In this document: one piece after another, positions 34,935 through 44,414 of the stretch
Numbering within the stretch: position 1 is the stretch's first letter
Layout: every line of letters starts with the position of its first letter
Source: Microbispora catharanthi
Lineage (GTDB): Bacteria; Actinomycetota; Actinomycetes; Streptosporangiales; Streptosporangiaceae
Assembly: GCF_006334915.2 (NCBI RefSeq)
Contig: NZ_VDMA02000004.1
Location: 186,001 to 250,000, forward strand
Length of the DNA: 64,000 nt
Direction: 5' to 3'
Translations under genes and position numbers: made by a program
Notes under the pieces: model-generated
What the model was told of the DNA's origin: nothing
What the model saw: the letters and a program-made list of their open reading frames with translations, nothing else
Databases searched by the model: none

Positions 34935-35165
34935 GTGTTTCTCCCTGTCGACGGTCGATGAGGTGTGTCAGCCGCCCACCTGAACGATCAGGCGCCGCGG
35001 CCGGGTTCCGGCCGCGGGTGAAGATCCGTGATCAACGTGCGGTCGCGGCACCGGGATTTCCGCAAGCTTGCCGTCGGTTTTGCTCAAATAGGCATATTAA
35101 GGATTGTTATCCATTTGGTTTGCGAAAGCGGATGAAGCGGACAGTGTGGGGGCAGGCGTATCGGC

Positions 35166-36200
35166 GTGGAGACCATTTCGGCGGAGGCAGAGGTGGCGAC
35201 GGGCCGCGCGCCCCGGAGCAGGGTCGTCATGTCGCTGATCTCCCTGGCGCTGGCGGCCGTGCTCATCTCGTTCCTTCCGCACATCACCGGAGTCACCTGG
35301 GGGCAACTCGACGAGCGCCTGGTGCGGGTCGGCTGGGGCGCGATGGCGGTGCTCACAGGGGTGTGGCTGGCGGGGCTGTGGGCGTACTCGAACGTGCTGA
35401 GCGACTCCCTGCCCGGGTTGAGCAGGCGCCGGGCGTTGCTGGTCAACTGCGTCGGCAGCGGCGCCAGCAACGTGCTGCCCTTCGGCGGGGCCGTGGGTGT
35501 GGCCATGACCTTCACCATGATGACCAGGTGGGGCTTCGGGCGGCGGCCGGTGGTGGCCTCGACGGTCGTGACGGGCGTGTGGAACCTGCTGTCCCGCTTC
35601 CTGCTCCCCGCCGTGGGGCTCGTCTGCCTGCTCGGCGCGGGATACATGCCGGATCGCCGGCTCGCGGCGGCCGCAGGGGTCGGCGGCGCACTGCTCGTCG
35701 GCGTCGTCGTCGCCATGTCGGCAGCCCTCCATCGGGAGGCGGTGGCCGACCTGCTGGGGCGGGGCCTGGATCGGGTGGTCCGATTCCTGCCGCTCAGGCG
35801 TAAGCCGTGCCTGCGCGACTTCCTGCTCGACCTACGTCACTCCACCATCGAGATCACTCGTACGCGGTGGCCCCGGCTCACGCTCGGCATGGTCGCCTAC
35901 ATGGCGCTGCAGTGCGTTCTGTTCATCGGATGCCTGCGCGTGACCGGTGCCGAGGTCGCCATCCCCGAGGCGGTCGCGGCCTTCGCGATCAACCGGGTGC
36001 TGACCACCGCCGTCATCACGCCCGGCGGATCGGGGATCAGCGAGTCGGCGACCGCGCTGGCGCTGATCGGCTTCGGCGTCGCACCGGGGGCGGCCACGGC
36101 GGCGGTGCTGCTGTTCTGGTTCTTCGCCCACCTGATCGAGATCCCGGTGGGCTGGTTCGCCTGGAGCATCTGGTCGCTGACCGCACGCGCGCGGCCGTGA
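35166..36200 (+). CDS. Flippase-like membrane protein (LPG synthase TM/UPF0104 family)
   Basis: A 344-residue polytopic membrane protein of the lysylphosphatidylglycerol synthase TM region family. About eight TM segments are seen; the family hallmark is the late ITPGGSGISESATALALIGFG near residues 283-303, plus SNVLPFGGAVGVA. Relatives move or modify membrane lipids. The start is uncertain: GTG 35166 (METIS) gives a cytoplasmic tail, and ATG 35229 is possible. AT-rich DNA at 35070-35120 probably holds the promoter. Confidence 0.83.
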   Translation: METISAEAEVATGRAPRSRVVMSLISLALAAVLISFLPHITGVTWGQLDERLVRVGWGAMAVLTGVWLAGLWAYSNVLSDSLPGLSRRRALLVNCVGSGASNVLPFGGAVGVAMTFTMMTRWGFGRRPVVASTVVTGVWNLLSRFLLPAVGLVCLLGAGYMPDRRLAAAAGVGGALLVGVVVAMSAALHREAVADLLGRGLDRVVRFLPLRRKPCLRDFLLDLRHSTIEITRTRWPRLTLGMVAYMALQCVLFIGCLRVTGAEVAIPEAVAAFAINRVLTTAVITPGGSGISESATALALIGFGVAPGAATAAVLLFWFFAHLIEIPVGWFAWSIWSLTARARP

Positions 36201-36219
36201 GCGCGACGGACCGCGGGAC

Positions 36220-36370
36220 GCTTCATCGGTGCTGTAGGGGCGAGTCGCCGTTCCAGGCCGTCGAGGAGGGCGTCGAGGCCGGTTTCGAAGGTCTTGTCCG
36301 GGGAGGCGGCGTAGCCGGTCGTCTACAGCAACCTCGCCGCGGTGAAGTCGGTGCAGGCCGCCTTACCTCT
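36220..36370 (-). pseudogene. Remnant of a TetR-family regulator 3' end
   Basis: In one minus frame the DNA reads TTGYAASPDKTFETGLDALLDG followed by LERRLAPT, which looks like the C-terminal helix of a TetR regulator (FETGLDALLDGLE type). The frame has an in-frame TAG (36323-36325) just upstream, no start, and no helix-turn-helix. It sits in the gap between the flippase-like and DedA genes. It is probably all that is left of a deleted regulator. Confidence 0.45.
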
Positions 36371-37054
36371 TCACCGGGCGGCCGGAGGGCGTGGCCCTGG
36401 CGCACTCCCCCTGGCGCACTCCGCCCTGGCACACTCCACGACCGGCGTTCGCGGCCGGGTCAGCCGGTGGACGCCCAGGCCGGCGGCGGCCAGCGTGACC
36501 AGGCCGGCCGCGGCCAGGAGACCGACCCGCCCGGAGACCTGCTCCACCAGCGCGTACGAACTCCCCGCGGCGTACCCGAGCCCCACGGTGCCCGCCCCCC
36601 AGGCCAGCCCGCCGGGCACCTCGTAGGCGAGGAATCTCGTGTACGGCAGGCGTCCCATGCCGGCCAGCATGGGGACCAGGGCGCGCAGCAGACCGACCCA
36701 GCGGCCGAAGAGGACGGCCCATCCGCCGCGCCGCCGCAGGTAGTCCTCGGTGCGGTCCCATCGCTCCGCGCTCACCCGGCGGCCCAGCCGGCTGCCGCGC
36801 ACGCGAGGCCCCAGCCGCCTGCCGATCCGGTAGCTGATCGAATCCCCGGCGACCGCGCCCACGCCGGCCACGACCATCATGAGAGGCAGGCTCACATGCC
36901 CCGTGAAGGCGAGGAAACCGGCCATCAGCAGGGTGAGCTCACCCGGCACCACGAGCCCGACGAGCGCCGCCGTCTCCGCGCAGGCCATCAGCCCGACCAC
37001 CAGGTAGGCCCACGGGCCCGCCACCGCTATGAACTGGTGCAGCCCCTGCGTCAT
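36371..37054 (-). CDS. DedA family membrane protein
   Basis: A 227-residue DedA/SNARE-associated family protein: VGLMACAETAALVGLVVPGELTLLMAG at the start, AGDSISYRIGRRLG, then the FGRWVGLLRALVPMLAGMGRLPYTRF core with its conserved Arg residues. Members are implicated in lipid scrambling and envelope homeostasis. Start 37054 follows GGGGGG; a longer frame to 37093 adds a non-hydrophobic lead. It is convergent with the flippase-like gene across the TetR remnant. The C-terminal tail is repetitive (ECARAECARG). Confidence 0.87.
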   Translation of the reverse strand: MTQGLHQFIAVAGPWAYLVVGLMACAETAALVGLVVPGELTLLMAGFLAFTGHVSLPLMMVVAGVGAVAGDSISYRIGRRLGPRVRGSRLGRRVSAERWDRTEDYLRRRGGWAVLFGRWVGLLRALVPMLAGMGRLPYTRFLAYEVPGGLAWGAGTVGLGYAAGSSYALVEQVSGRVGLLAAAGLVTLAAAGLGVHRLTRPRTPVVECARAECARGSAPGPRPPAAR

Positions 37055-37167
37055 CGGATGCCCCCCGCCGTCGCGATGACTGTCTCCCCACAATGCACGT
37101 CACAACGGGAACGCCAGTAGCTCGCGGCGGAAAAACCTCAGTAAGCGTCCAGCCCGCAGGGAAAACG

Positions 37168-38052
37168 TCAGACAGCGCCGGAGAACGTGTCACAGCGGGC
37201 GGGAGAGCCCGTCTTGTATCCCGTGGTGAACCACTTCACCCGCTGCCGGGAGCTCCCGTGCGTCCACCCCTCGGGGTCCACCCTGCCCTGGGTGCGCTCC
37301 TGGATCCTGTCGTCGCCCACCGCCGCCGCGGCGTCCAGGGCCTCCTGGATGTCCGCCGCGGTGAACGGGCTCTCGTAGAACCCCGTGTCCACCGCGTTCT
37401 TCGCCCACACCCCCGCGTAGCAGTCCGCCTGGAGCTCAAGCCGTACGGAGGCGCTGTCCGCCCCCTGGCTGTCGCCGCCGACCCGCCGGGTGGTGCCGAG
37501 GAGGTTCTGCACGTGGTGGCCGTACTCGTGACCGATCACGTACGCCTGCGCGAAGGGCCCGCCCTTGGCGCCGAATTTGCTCTCCAGCTCCTCGAAGAAG
37601 CCGAGGTCGAGGTAGACCCGGCTGTCGGCCGGGCAGTAGAAGGGGCCGACGGCCGAGCTCGCCTGTCCGCAGCCGGTGCTCACGGCGTCGGTGAACAGGA
37701 CGGTCCGTGCGTTGCGGTACGGCTGCTTGCCCCGCTCGGCGAAGGCGTCCCGCCAGTATTTCTGGACGCTGTTGACCACACCAACCACCCGGCACTTCTC
37801 CGACTGGTCCGCGTCGCTGCCCTTCTTGCATCGGGACGTCAGATCCGAGGCCGGGCGCGCGCCCGTGGACCCGCCGGACGAGGAGCTTCCACCGCTGAGG
37901 AGATCGGCCGGGTTGACGCCCAGAACCAGGGCGACGACCAGGGCGACGACGCCGACGACTCCCCCGCCGATCGCGAGCCCGCCGCCCGGGAATCCTCCTC
38001 CGCCCTCCTCCACCTGTGACGCGTCGAGATCCACGTCGTCGCGGAAGTCCAT
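37168..38052 (-). CDS. Neutral zinc metallopeptidase (YpfJ/KPN_00809 family)
   Basis: A 294-residue membrane-anchored peptidase-like protein: cytoplasmic lead DFRDDVDLDASQVE, Gly-rich stretch, one TM (VVGVVALVVALVLG), Ser/Gly linker, then the catalytic domain with GHEYGHHVQNLLG (HExxH zinc motif) and the downstream acid in ELQADCYAGVW. Cys pairs suggest an extracytoplasmic fold. Start 38052 (MDFRDD) follows AGGAAGG; the longer open frame is unlikely. Substrates are not known for this family. Confidence 0.88.
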   Translation of the reverse strand: MDFRDDVDLDASQVEEGGGGFPGGGLAIGGGVVGVVALVVALVLGVNPADLLSGGSSSSGGSTGARPASDLTSRCKKGSDADQSEKCRVVGVVNSVQKYWRDAFAERGKQPYRNARTVLFTDAVSTGCGQASSAVGPFYCPADSRVYLDLGFFEELESKFGAKGGPFAQAYVIGHEYGHHVQNLLGTTRRVGGDSQGADSASVRLELQADCYAGVWAKNAVDTGFYESPFTAADIQEALDAAAAVGDDRIQERTQGRVDPEGWTHGSSRQRVKWFTTGYKTGSPARCDTFSGAV

Positions 38053-38382
38053 CAAGCCCGCCTTCCTGTCCCGGGACCTGCCACGCCCTATGATCCCCGA
38101 CGGCCGCGCTCGCTCATCCGGTGCTCCGCCGGCAGAAGTGCCCTTTCTGGACATTGAGGGATGAATATGCACGAAGTTCGCCACTGTGTTGCGCTTTGCG
38201 GAATTGCGGGCGTTGTGACCTAGTCGTTCCTGATTCGTAACGGATGACCAGAATGAGGCGATAGTTCGTCTTTGCTTCAGTCTCTTCACGCACGTCGTTC
38301 ACTCGCGAGATCCACTGTGACCGCTCGAGACCGCGCCGCTTTATCGGCGCTTTATGCACCGTGATGGAAGGGACTGCACCTG
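38053..38382. promoter_or_regulatory. Divergent intergenic region
   Basis: About 330 bases between the divergent zinc peptidase and metallophosphatase genes, with lower GC than its flanks. GCTTTAT occurs twice 11 bases apart (38338-38344, 38349-38355), close to the metallophosphatase start. I see no convincing small gene or RNA. It probably carries both promoters. Confidence 0.4.
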
Positions 38383-41300
38383 ATGCAGCCAATGGCAGCC
38401 AGAACGCTGCTGGGAGGCTTGAGCAGGCGAGGTCGTCTCGCCGTGGCCGCCGTGATCGCCCTGGTCGCGACGCTGCTCGTCAGCGGCGTCGTGACGGCGG
38501 CGCACGCCGACCCGGACCCGGCAACAGCGGGTCATGGACGCCCAAGCCCGACGCCGACCGGTTCCCCCACCCCGCCCGCCCTCAGCCCCGCCGGCGGCTC
38601 CTACATCGAGGGCACGGTCAAGGTCACGGCGGTTCCGGCCACGGCCGGTGACAGCGTCACCGAGCTCGCCGTCGACGGCGCCGCTCTGAACGCCACCCGT
38701 ACGGTGGGCGTGTCGAGGCTCCGTTTCGACGTCGGCTCGAACTCGACCGAGGCGCGATACCACAACTACGTGCTCGTCAACGGCGTCTACCGGAGCGACA
38801 TCGGCGACCTCGTGAACGAGCGGGCGACCATCGAGATCCCGAACGACCACCTCGTCAAGGGCGAGAACACCATCGAGATCTTCGCCGGGACGATCCAGAG
38901 CTCGTGCGGCACCAACTACGACGACTTCGTCCTGTCCGACGTGGGCCTCGAACTGCTCGGTGAGGTCGCGGACGGGGAGGACAACCCCTACACCCTGTCC
39001 TTCGGCGACGGCAACTGCGGCTCGAACACCGCGCTGCTCAAGCAGGCCACGCTGAAGTTCTTCGTCAAGGGCGACCCGCAGGGCACCACGGGTCTCGCCA
39101 CGGACCTGGACACCACGACGCTGGCCAACGGCGAGCACGCCATCACCGCCAAGGCCGCGTCCGGGGCCACGGTCAAGCACACCGTGACCGTGAACAACGC
39201 GCCGGCCGGGGCGCCCCGGCTGCTGCCCACGGACGGCACGCTGGTGGCACGCACCACGCCGATCCACGCGACCATGCCGGCCGCCGGTGCGGGCGGCGTC
39301 TCGTCCCTCACCGTCGACGGCGCGGAACCGGCCACGAAGGCCACCCTGGGCAACGGCGCGGCGATGTTCAGCTTCGACGTGGGCGCGGACTCGATCGACG
39401 ACAAGTACGACGACTTCCTGCTCGTCAACGGCAAGCGCATCGACCTGGGCGGCACCTGGGCGGGCCGGCGCGTCACCGTCGCCGTTCCCGCCCGGTTCCT
39501 GGTGCCCGGCGACAACACGGTCAAGGTCGTGACCGGCGACTGGAAGGCGTCCTGCGGCACCGACCGCGACGACTTCACCATCGCGAACCTCGACCTCGCC
39601 CTCGACGGCGCCACCGTGTCGGGTCACGACGTCAAGCCGTCCTACGACCTGGGCGACGGCAACTGCGGCAGCGGCCAGACCGCCCTCCGCGAGGTCGAAC
39701 TGCGCTACACGATCGACGCCCCGGCGGTGCACGTCGTCCGGACGCTCGGCTCGGGTGACGCGACCCTCAGCTTCACCGTCGGCACCAACTCCATCGAGGC
39801 GCGCTACCAGAACTACCTGCTCGTGAACGGGCGGAAGGTCGTGCTCGACGGCGACTTCGTGAGCCGGCGGGTCGACTTCACCTTCCCGAACGAGTACCTC
39901 GTGCCCGGCTGGAACACGATCGACTTCGTGACCGGCACCTATCCCACGTCATGTGGCGACAACCGCGACGACTTCGCGATCTCGAACATCGCCCTCACCC
40001 CTGTGCGGGGCACGGCGACCGGTCAGGTGCTCAAGAGCTCCTACAGCATGGGCGACGGCAACTGCGGCGACAACGTGAACCTGCTGACCGAGATCGACCT
40101 CGAGTTCCTCGTGGACGCCCCCGCCGGCGGCCTGAGCGCGGATCTCGACACCACCGCGATCAAGGACGGCAAGCACACCGTCGCCGCGACCTCGACCACG
40201 GGCGAGACCGCCACCCGTACGCTGATCACCGACAACTCGGCGCCCAAGGTCGCCACGAGCGTCCCCGCCGCGGGCGAGAAGATCACCGCCTCCGTCGTGC
40301 TGGACGTCAAGCTGGAGGACGCCTCCGGCGTTGTGTCCGGGCCGGACGTCACGCTCGACGGGCAGGCGATCGCGCTGGGCGCCCAGGTGGGCCCCGGACT
40401 GCGGCCCGGTGCGCACACCCTCGCCGTGACCGCCGCGGACTCGCTCGGCAACACCGGCACCCGGGAGGTCTCGTTCGAGTCCGCCGGCATCCCGGACGCC
40501 CCTGCCGAGCTCACCCCGGCGTCCGGAGCCGTCGACGTGTCGGGCTCCGTCACGCTCTCGGCGAAGGTCGCCGAGCCCGGCGGAGGCCAGGTCAAGGCGA
40601 CGTTCTCCGAAGCCGACATCCTGACCCCGAACCAGGCGTTCCAGGGTGTGGCCGAGACCGTCCCCACGACCCTGGAGGTGCCCGGAGAGGAGAAGGTCAA
40701 GGCCGCCGGGCTGGAGCCCGCCGACGGCGCGACACTTGACGCGCCCGCCGGTCGGGACGTCACCTACCAGCGGTACGACATCCAGGTGAAGGGCCACGTG
40801 GACGCCCCGGTCCTGCGCTGGGAGGGCGTCGTCGACCCCGAGCGCCTGGTCTCGCTGCGAGCGTGGAACACCAAGACCCGGGCGTGGGATCTGCTCACGA
40901 GCTCCCGCGGCGCCGCCGAGGGCCAGACCGCGCTCACCGCCGTCGTCGGCGACCGGTACGTCGACGGGCAGCAGGTCCACGTGATGGTGACGGGCGAGGA
41001 CCCGTTCGCCGACGACATCGACCCCGGTGATCCGAACGGCTTCGCCGACCCCTCCACGTACGACTTCTCAATCGTCCACTTCACCGACACGCAGTATCTG
41101 TCGGAGGGCGCGGTGGAGCAGGAGACCGCCGAAGAGCGCGCGGTGTGGGAGTCCGCGTACGCCGGGATCGTCAACTGGATCAAGGACAACAAGGACCCGC
41201 GCAAGATCTCTTACGTCGCGCACACCGGCGACCTCATCGAGAACAACATCCGCAAGCCCGCGGACGACGCCACACAGCGACAGGTCGTCGGCGAGTTCGA

Positions 41301-42363
41301 GGTGTCGTCCAAGCAGCAGAGCGTCCTGGACGAGGCGAAGATCCCGAACGGCGTGATCGCGGGCAACCACGACAACCAGTCGGGCACCGAGGACGGGCCG
41401 GGGGCGATCTACAACAAGTACTACGGCCCCGGCCGCTACCAGTCGGCGGCGCAGGGCTGGCAGCACGCCGAGTACGGCGGGCCGTGGAAGGACGGCGACA
41501 ACCAGAACCACTACGACCTGTTCTCGGCCGGCGGGCTGGACTTCGTCGTGGTCGGCCTGTCGTACGGCGTCACGCGGGAGGAGGCCGAGTGGGCCGACTC
41601 CGTCTTCAAGCGGTTCCCCGACCGCAACGGCATCCTGCTCTCGCACGACTACCTCGTGCCGAGCACCAACCCGGACGGGCGCGGCGCGGGATTCTCGGCG
41701 CCGGACGGCTCGATGCTGTACAAGACGGTGGTCGAGAAGAACCCGAACGTCTTCCTCATCCTCGCCGGGCACGAGCACGGCGTGGCCACCAACGTGAAGC
41801 CGAAGGTCGGTCAGGTCGGCAAGGGCGTCGTCGAACTGCTGGCGGACTACCAGTTCTACACGGTCTCGGCCGACCGCCTCGGGCTCACCCAGGTGGGCGG
41901 ATACAACCCGGACGACCAGCTTCAGTTCGGCGCGAGCTTCTTCCGGCTGCTGCAGTTCAACGTCAAGCGGGCCGAGCTGACCGTGGACACCTACTCCCCG
42001 CTGCTGAACGACTTCGGCGCGGGCGAGTTCGACCCGTTGCGCCGTTACGACGGCCGCGAGGACAACATGGTGCTGCCGGTCGATCTCACCACCCGCACGA
42101 CGAGCTTCACGACCGACTCGCTGGCGATCTACAAGCCCACCCGGGTCATCGGCACGAGCACGGTCCCGTCGGGTCAGGTGGCCTCGGTGACCTGGAAGCG
42201 TCTCAAGGGCGACACGGCCTACGCCTGGTTCGTCACCGCACGCTCCACCGGCGGCGGCGTGACCGCCTCCGAGCCGAGCGTCTTCGTCACGAAGGACGAG
42301 CACGGCCGCCCGGGTAAGTGGGGACCGGACTCGCCTCTCTACCGCTGGTTCCAGCGCAGGTAA
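38383..42363 (+). CDS. Large secreted metallophosphoesterase with N-terminal repeats
   Basis: A 1326-residue exported protein. A signal peptide ends near AAHADPDP (residues about 10-45), followed by a Pro/Thr linker. Three copies of a roughly 135-residue beta-rich repeat come next, each with an F(D/T)VG.(N/D)S start, YLLVNG-like strand, SCG..(Y/R)DDF and a GDGNCG close. Ig-like modules follow, then a calcineurin-like phosphoesterase domain at about 890-1140 (HFTDTQYLS, HTGDLIENN, GNHDNQ, LAGHEHG). It should hydrolyse phosphate esters outside the cell while the repeats bind a ligand. GAAGGGA precedes the start. A strong terminator follows. Confidence 0.87.
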   Translation: MQPMAARTLLGGLSRRGRLAVAAVIALVATLLVSGVVTAAHADPDPATAGHGRPSPTPTGSPTPPALSPAGGSYIEGTVKVTAVPATAGDSVTELAVDGAALNATRTVGVSRLRFDVGSNSTEARYHNYVLVNGVYRSDIGDLVNERATIEIPNDHLVKGENTIEIFAGTIQSSCGTNYDDFVLSDVGLELLGEVADGEDNPYTLSFGDGNCGSNTALLKQATLKFFVKGDPQGTTGLATDLDTTTLANGEHAITAKAASGATVKHTVTVNNAPAGAPRLLPTDGTLVARTTPIHATMPAAGAGGVSSLTVDGAEPATKATLGNGAAMFSFDVGADSIDDKYDDFLLVNGKRIDLGGTWAGRRVTVAVPARFLVPGDNTVKVVTGDWKASCGTDRDDFTIANLDLALDGATVSGHDVKPSYDLGDGNCGSGQTALREVELRYTIDAPAVHVVRTLGSGDATLSFTVGTNSIEARYQNYLLVNGRKVVLDGDFVSRRVDFTFPNEYLVPGWNTIDFVTGTYPTSCGDNRDDFAISNIALTPVRGTATGQVLKSSYSMGDGNCGDNVNLLTEIDLEFLVDAPAGGLSADLDTTAIKDGKHTVAATSTTGETATRTLITDNSAPKVATSVPAAGEKITASVVLDVKLEDASGVVSGPDVTLDGQAIALGAQVGPGLRPGAHTLAVTAADSLGNTGTREVSFESAGIPDAPAELTPASGAVDVSGSVTLSAKVAEPGGGQVKATFSEADILTPNQAFQGVAETVPTTLEVPGEEKVKAAGLEPADGATLDAPAGRDVTYQRYDIQVKGHVDAPVLRWEGVVDPERLVSLRAWNTKTRAWDLLTSSRGAAEGQTALTAVVGDRYVDGQQVHVMVTGEDPFADDIDPGDPNGFADPSTYDFSIVHFTDTQYLSEGAVEQETAEERAVWESAYAGIVNWIKDNKDPRKISYVAHTGDLIENNIRKPADDATQRQVVGEFEVSSKQQSVLDEAKIPNGVIAGNHDNQSGTEDGPGAIYNKYYGPGRYQSAAQGWQHAEYGGPWKDGDNQNHYDLFSAGGLDFVVVGLSYGVTREEAEWADSVFKRFPDRNGILLSHDYLVPSTNPDGRGAGFSAPDGSMLYKTVVEKNPNVFLILAGHEHGVATNVKPKVGQVGKGVVELLADYQFYTVSADRLGLTQVGGYNPDDQLQFGASFFRLLQFNVKRAELTVDTYSPLLNDFGAGEFDPLRRYDGREDNMVLPVDLTTRTTSFTTDSLAIYKPTRVIGTSTVPSGQVASVTWKRLKGDTAYAWFVTARSTGGGVTASEPSVFVTKDEHGRPGKWGPDSPLYRWFQRR

Positions 42364-42371
42364 CCGTCATC

Positions 42372-42414
42372 GCCGCCCCGGACCCCCGCGTCGACGCGGA
42401 GCGTCCGGGGCGGC
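42372..42414. terminator. Hairpin terminator after metallophosphatase gene
   Basis: GCCGCCCCGGAC (42372-42383) pairs exactly with GTCCGGGGCGGC (42403-42414). An inner CGCGTCGACGCG palindrome fills the loop, and CTTTCC follows. It begins eight bases after the gene's stop. Confidence 0.8.
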
Positions 42415-42418
42415 CTTT

Positions 42419-42482
42419 CCCCTCGAACCCGGGCCCCTCGAATCCCGGGTCCCCTCGAACCCGGGCCCCCTCGAATCCCGGA
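42419..42482. repeat. Short tandem repeats, about 16 bp, four units
   Basis: Four consecutive units of the form CCCCTCGAA(T)CCCGGG lie between the terminator and the HupE/UreJ start, with a degenerate fifth running into that gene's ribosome site. The CCCGGG cores are palindromic. Unit length and lack of spacers rule out CRISPR. The array could be a slippage product or alter transcript structure. Confidence 0.8.
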
Positions 42483-42507
42483 CCTCCTCAAACCTGGAGA
42501 ACGAGAC

Positions 42508-43632
42508 ATGTCTCGCAGGCTGTCCGCCGCCGTCCTCGCTCTCGCCTTCGCTTTCGGCGGGCTGACGGCGTTCTCCGCTCCGGCGGCGGCACACAACGCG
42601 ACCACCAAGGCGCACGCCACGGTGACCGGAACGGGCGCGGACGTCAGAGTCGTGCTCGACCTGGAGTACGACCTCCTCATGAAGTCGGCCTGGTTGTACG
42701 CCGAGGCGTACGACGCGAAGGAGCGGGCCGAGCAGCTGCGCCAGCTCAAGAGGAACCACGCCGCCGTCGTCGACTACGTCACGCGCCGCTTCGCCCTGGC
42801 GTACGGCGACACACCCTGCTCGCCCACGCCGGTGGGCGACGCGGGCGTGCGCGACCGCGACAACGTGGCCTACGCGGTGCTGACCCTCGACTTCCACTGC
42901 GCGGGCGACGGCGGGGGAGGACACGCGATCTCAAGCGCGCTCTTCCCCGACGCCGAGAGCTTCGTGCACGGCACGGAGACGATCGTCGGCTACACGCTCG
43001 ACGGCACGACGGGTTCCGCGGTCCTGACCGCCGGGAACCCGACGCTGCGGGTCGGCGAGCGCCGGGCCTCGCACCAGATCGGGGAGTTCTTCCTGCTCGG
43101 CGCCGAGCACCTGCTGTCCGGGCTCGACCACATCTTCTTCCTGCTCGCCCTGCTCGTCGGCGCCCGCCGCCTGCGGGACGTCGTCGTCACGGCCTCCGCG
43201 TTCACGGCCGCCCACAGCATCACGTTCCTCCTGGCGGTGCTGGGGATCGTGGACGTTCCCGCGGGGATCGTCGAGCCGGTCGTCGCGGTGTCGATCATCG
43301 TCGTGGCCGTCGCCAACCTCCTGGGCTGCGACGAGGACAAACTGGGCAGGTGGCGGCTGCCGATCGTCTTCGCCTTCGGCCTGGTGCACGGGCTCGGCTT
43401 CGCGAGCGCGCTGGACATCGACGAGAAGGGGTCGTGGGAGCTACTCCTGTCGCTGCTGAGCTTCAACGTCGGCATCGAGGCGACCCAGCTGCTGATCATC
43501 GCGGTAGTCTTCCCGCTGCTGGTGCTGCTGCGCCGTACGTCCGCGGTGCGCTGGGTGACCGCCGCCATGTCGGTCCCCATCGTGGCGGTCAGCCTCTACT
43601 GGTGCGTCGACCGGATCACGTCGCCACTTTGA
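42508..43632 (+). CDS. HupE/UreJ family membrane protein
   Basis: A 374-residue protein with a signal peptide ending at PAAAHN, an extracytoplasmic domain of about 170 residues, then a HupE/UreJ-type membrane domain (LLSGLDHIFFLLALLVGARRL, FTAAHSITF with conserved His, LVHGLGFASAL). The family is associated with nickel or other metal uptake in some members; no urease or hydrogenase gene is nearby here. GGAGAACGAG precedes ATG 42508. It follows the metallophosphatase but is separated by a terminator and repeats. Confidence 0.84.
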   Translation: MSRRLSAAVLALAFAFGGLTAFSAPAAAHNATTKAHATVTGTGADVRVVLDLEYDLLMKSAWLYAEAYDAKERAEQLRQLKRNHAAVVDYVTRRFALAYGDTPCSPTPVGDAGVRDRDNVAYAVLTLDFHCAGDGGGGHAISSALFPDAESFVHGTETIVGYTLDGTTGSAVLTAGNPTLRVGERRASHQIGEFFLLGAEHLLSGLDHIFFLLALLVGARRLRDVVVTASAFTAAHSITFLLAVLGIVDVPAGIVEPVVAVSIIVVAVANLLGCDEDKLGRWRLPIVFAFGLVHGLGFASALDIDEKGSWELLLSLLSFNVGIEATQLLIIAVVFPLLVLLRRTSAVRWVTAAMSVPIVAVSLYWCVDRITSPL

Positions 43633-43730
43633 CGTCCGGCCGGGCGGCGAACGGCCGCTCGGCTTCGTGACGAGGCCGGCACCGTGGTCGAATCGTTCCT
43701 CCACCTCCTTCCGCTGAGGAGACGAAGACC

Positions 43731-44327
43731 ATGAACGATCGATCCCTTGAGGAGACCAGGGAGTTCTTCGCCGCGAGGGCGGCCACCTGGGAGGAGAAGT
43801 ATCCCGACGACGGCCCGGCCTTCGCCGCCGCGATCGCCGAGATGGCCCTGCCGGCCGGGGGTCTGGTCCTCGACGCCGGATGTGGAACCGGCCGTGCGTT
43901 CCCCCTGCTGCGGGACGCGGTCGGGGCCGCCGGGCACGTGGTGGGCGTGGACGTCACCCCGGAGATGATCCGGTCGGCCCGCGAACGGGGACGGGGTGAG
44001 TCCGGCCGGCTGGTGATCGCCGACGTCGGGCGGCTTCCGCTCCGCGATGGCGTGGCCGACGGCGTGCTGGCCTCCGGGCTGATCTCCCACGTTCTCCAGC
44101 CGGTGGCCGTGCTGTCCGAGCTGGCCCGGGTGACCCGCCCCGGTGGGAGGCTGGCGCTGTTCCACCCCGTGGGCCGTGCGGTGCTCGCGGCACGGCGTGG
44201 CCGCACCCTGACCCCCGACGACATACGGGCCGAGCACAACCTCCGTCCCCTGCTGGACGCCGCCGGCTGGACCCTGCTCGGCTACGACGACGCCGAGGAG
44301 CGCTATCTGGCGCTGGCTCGCAGATGA
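43731..44327 (+). CDS. Class I SAM-dependent methyltransferase
   Basis: A 198-residue methyltransferase with the SAM-binding motif I VLDAGCGTGRAF near residue 46, the acidic motif GVDVTPEMI, motif DVGRLPLRDGVADGV and the post-motif RPGGRLALFHP. The short N-terminus (ETREFFAARAATWEEKY) is typical of the UbiE-like small group. GAGGAGACGAAG precedes the ATG. The substrate is unknown. It stands between the HupE/UreJ and LLM genes, all on one strand. Confidence 0.87.
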   Translation: MNDRSLEETREFFAARAATWEEKYPDDGPAFAAAIAEMALPAGGLVLDAGCGTGRAFPLLRDAVGAAGHVVGVDVTPEMIRSARERGRGESGRLVIADVGRLPLRDGVADGVLASGLISHVLQPVAVLSELARVTRPGGRLALFHPVGRAVLAARRGRTLTPDDIRAEHNLRPLLDAAGWTLLGYDDAEERYLALARR

Positions 44328-44414
44328 GAGACCGTCGACGCGGCGACGGCCCTTGCCTTGACGCCTGCGACAAGGTTCTAGCGTGATCGCGAACACCGGC
44401 CCGAGGAGCCCCCG

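Noticed and set aside
35079..35099. TTGCTC and TATTAA as a -35/-10 promoter pair
   Set aside because: The spacing is only 9 bases, far too short for a sigma-70-type promoter, although the DNA is AT-rich.
42419..42482. CRISPR-like short repeats
   Set aside because: Units are about 16 bases with no unique spacers and no cas genes nearby; it is a simple tandem repeat.
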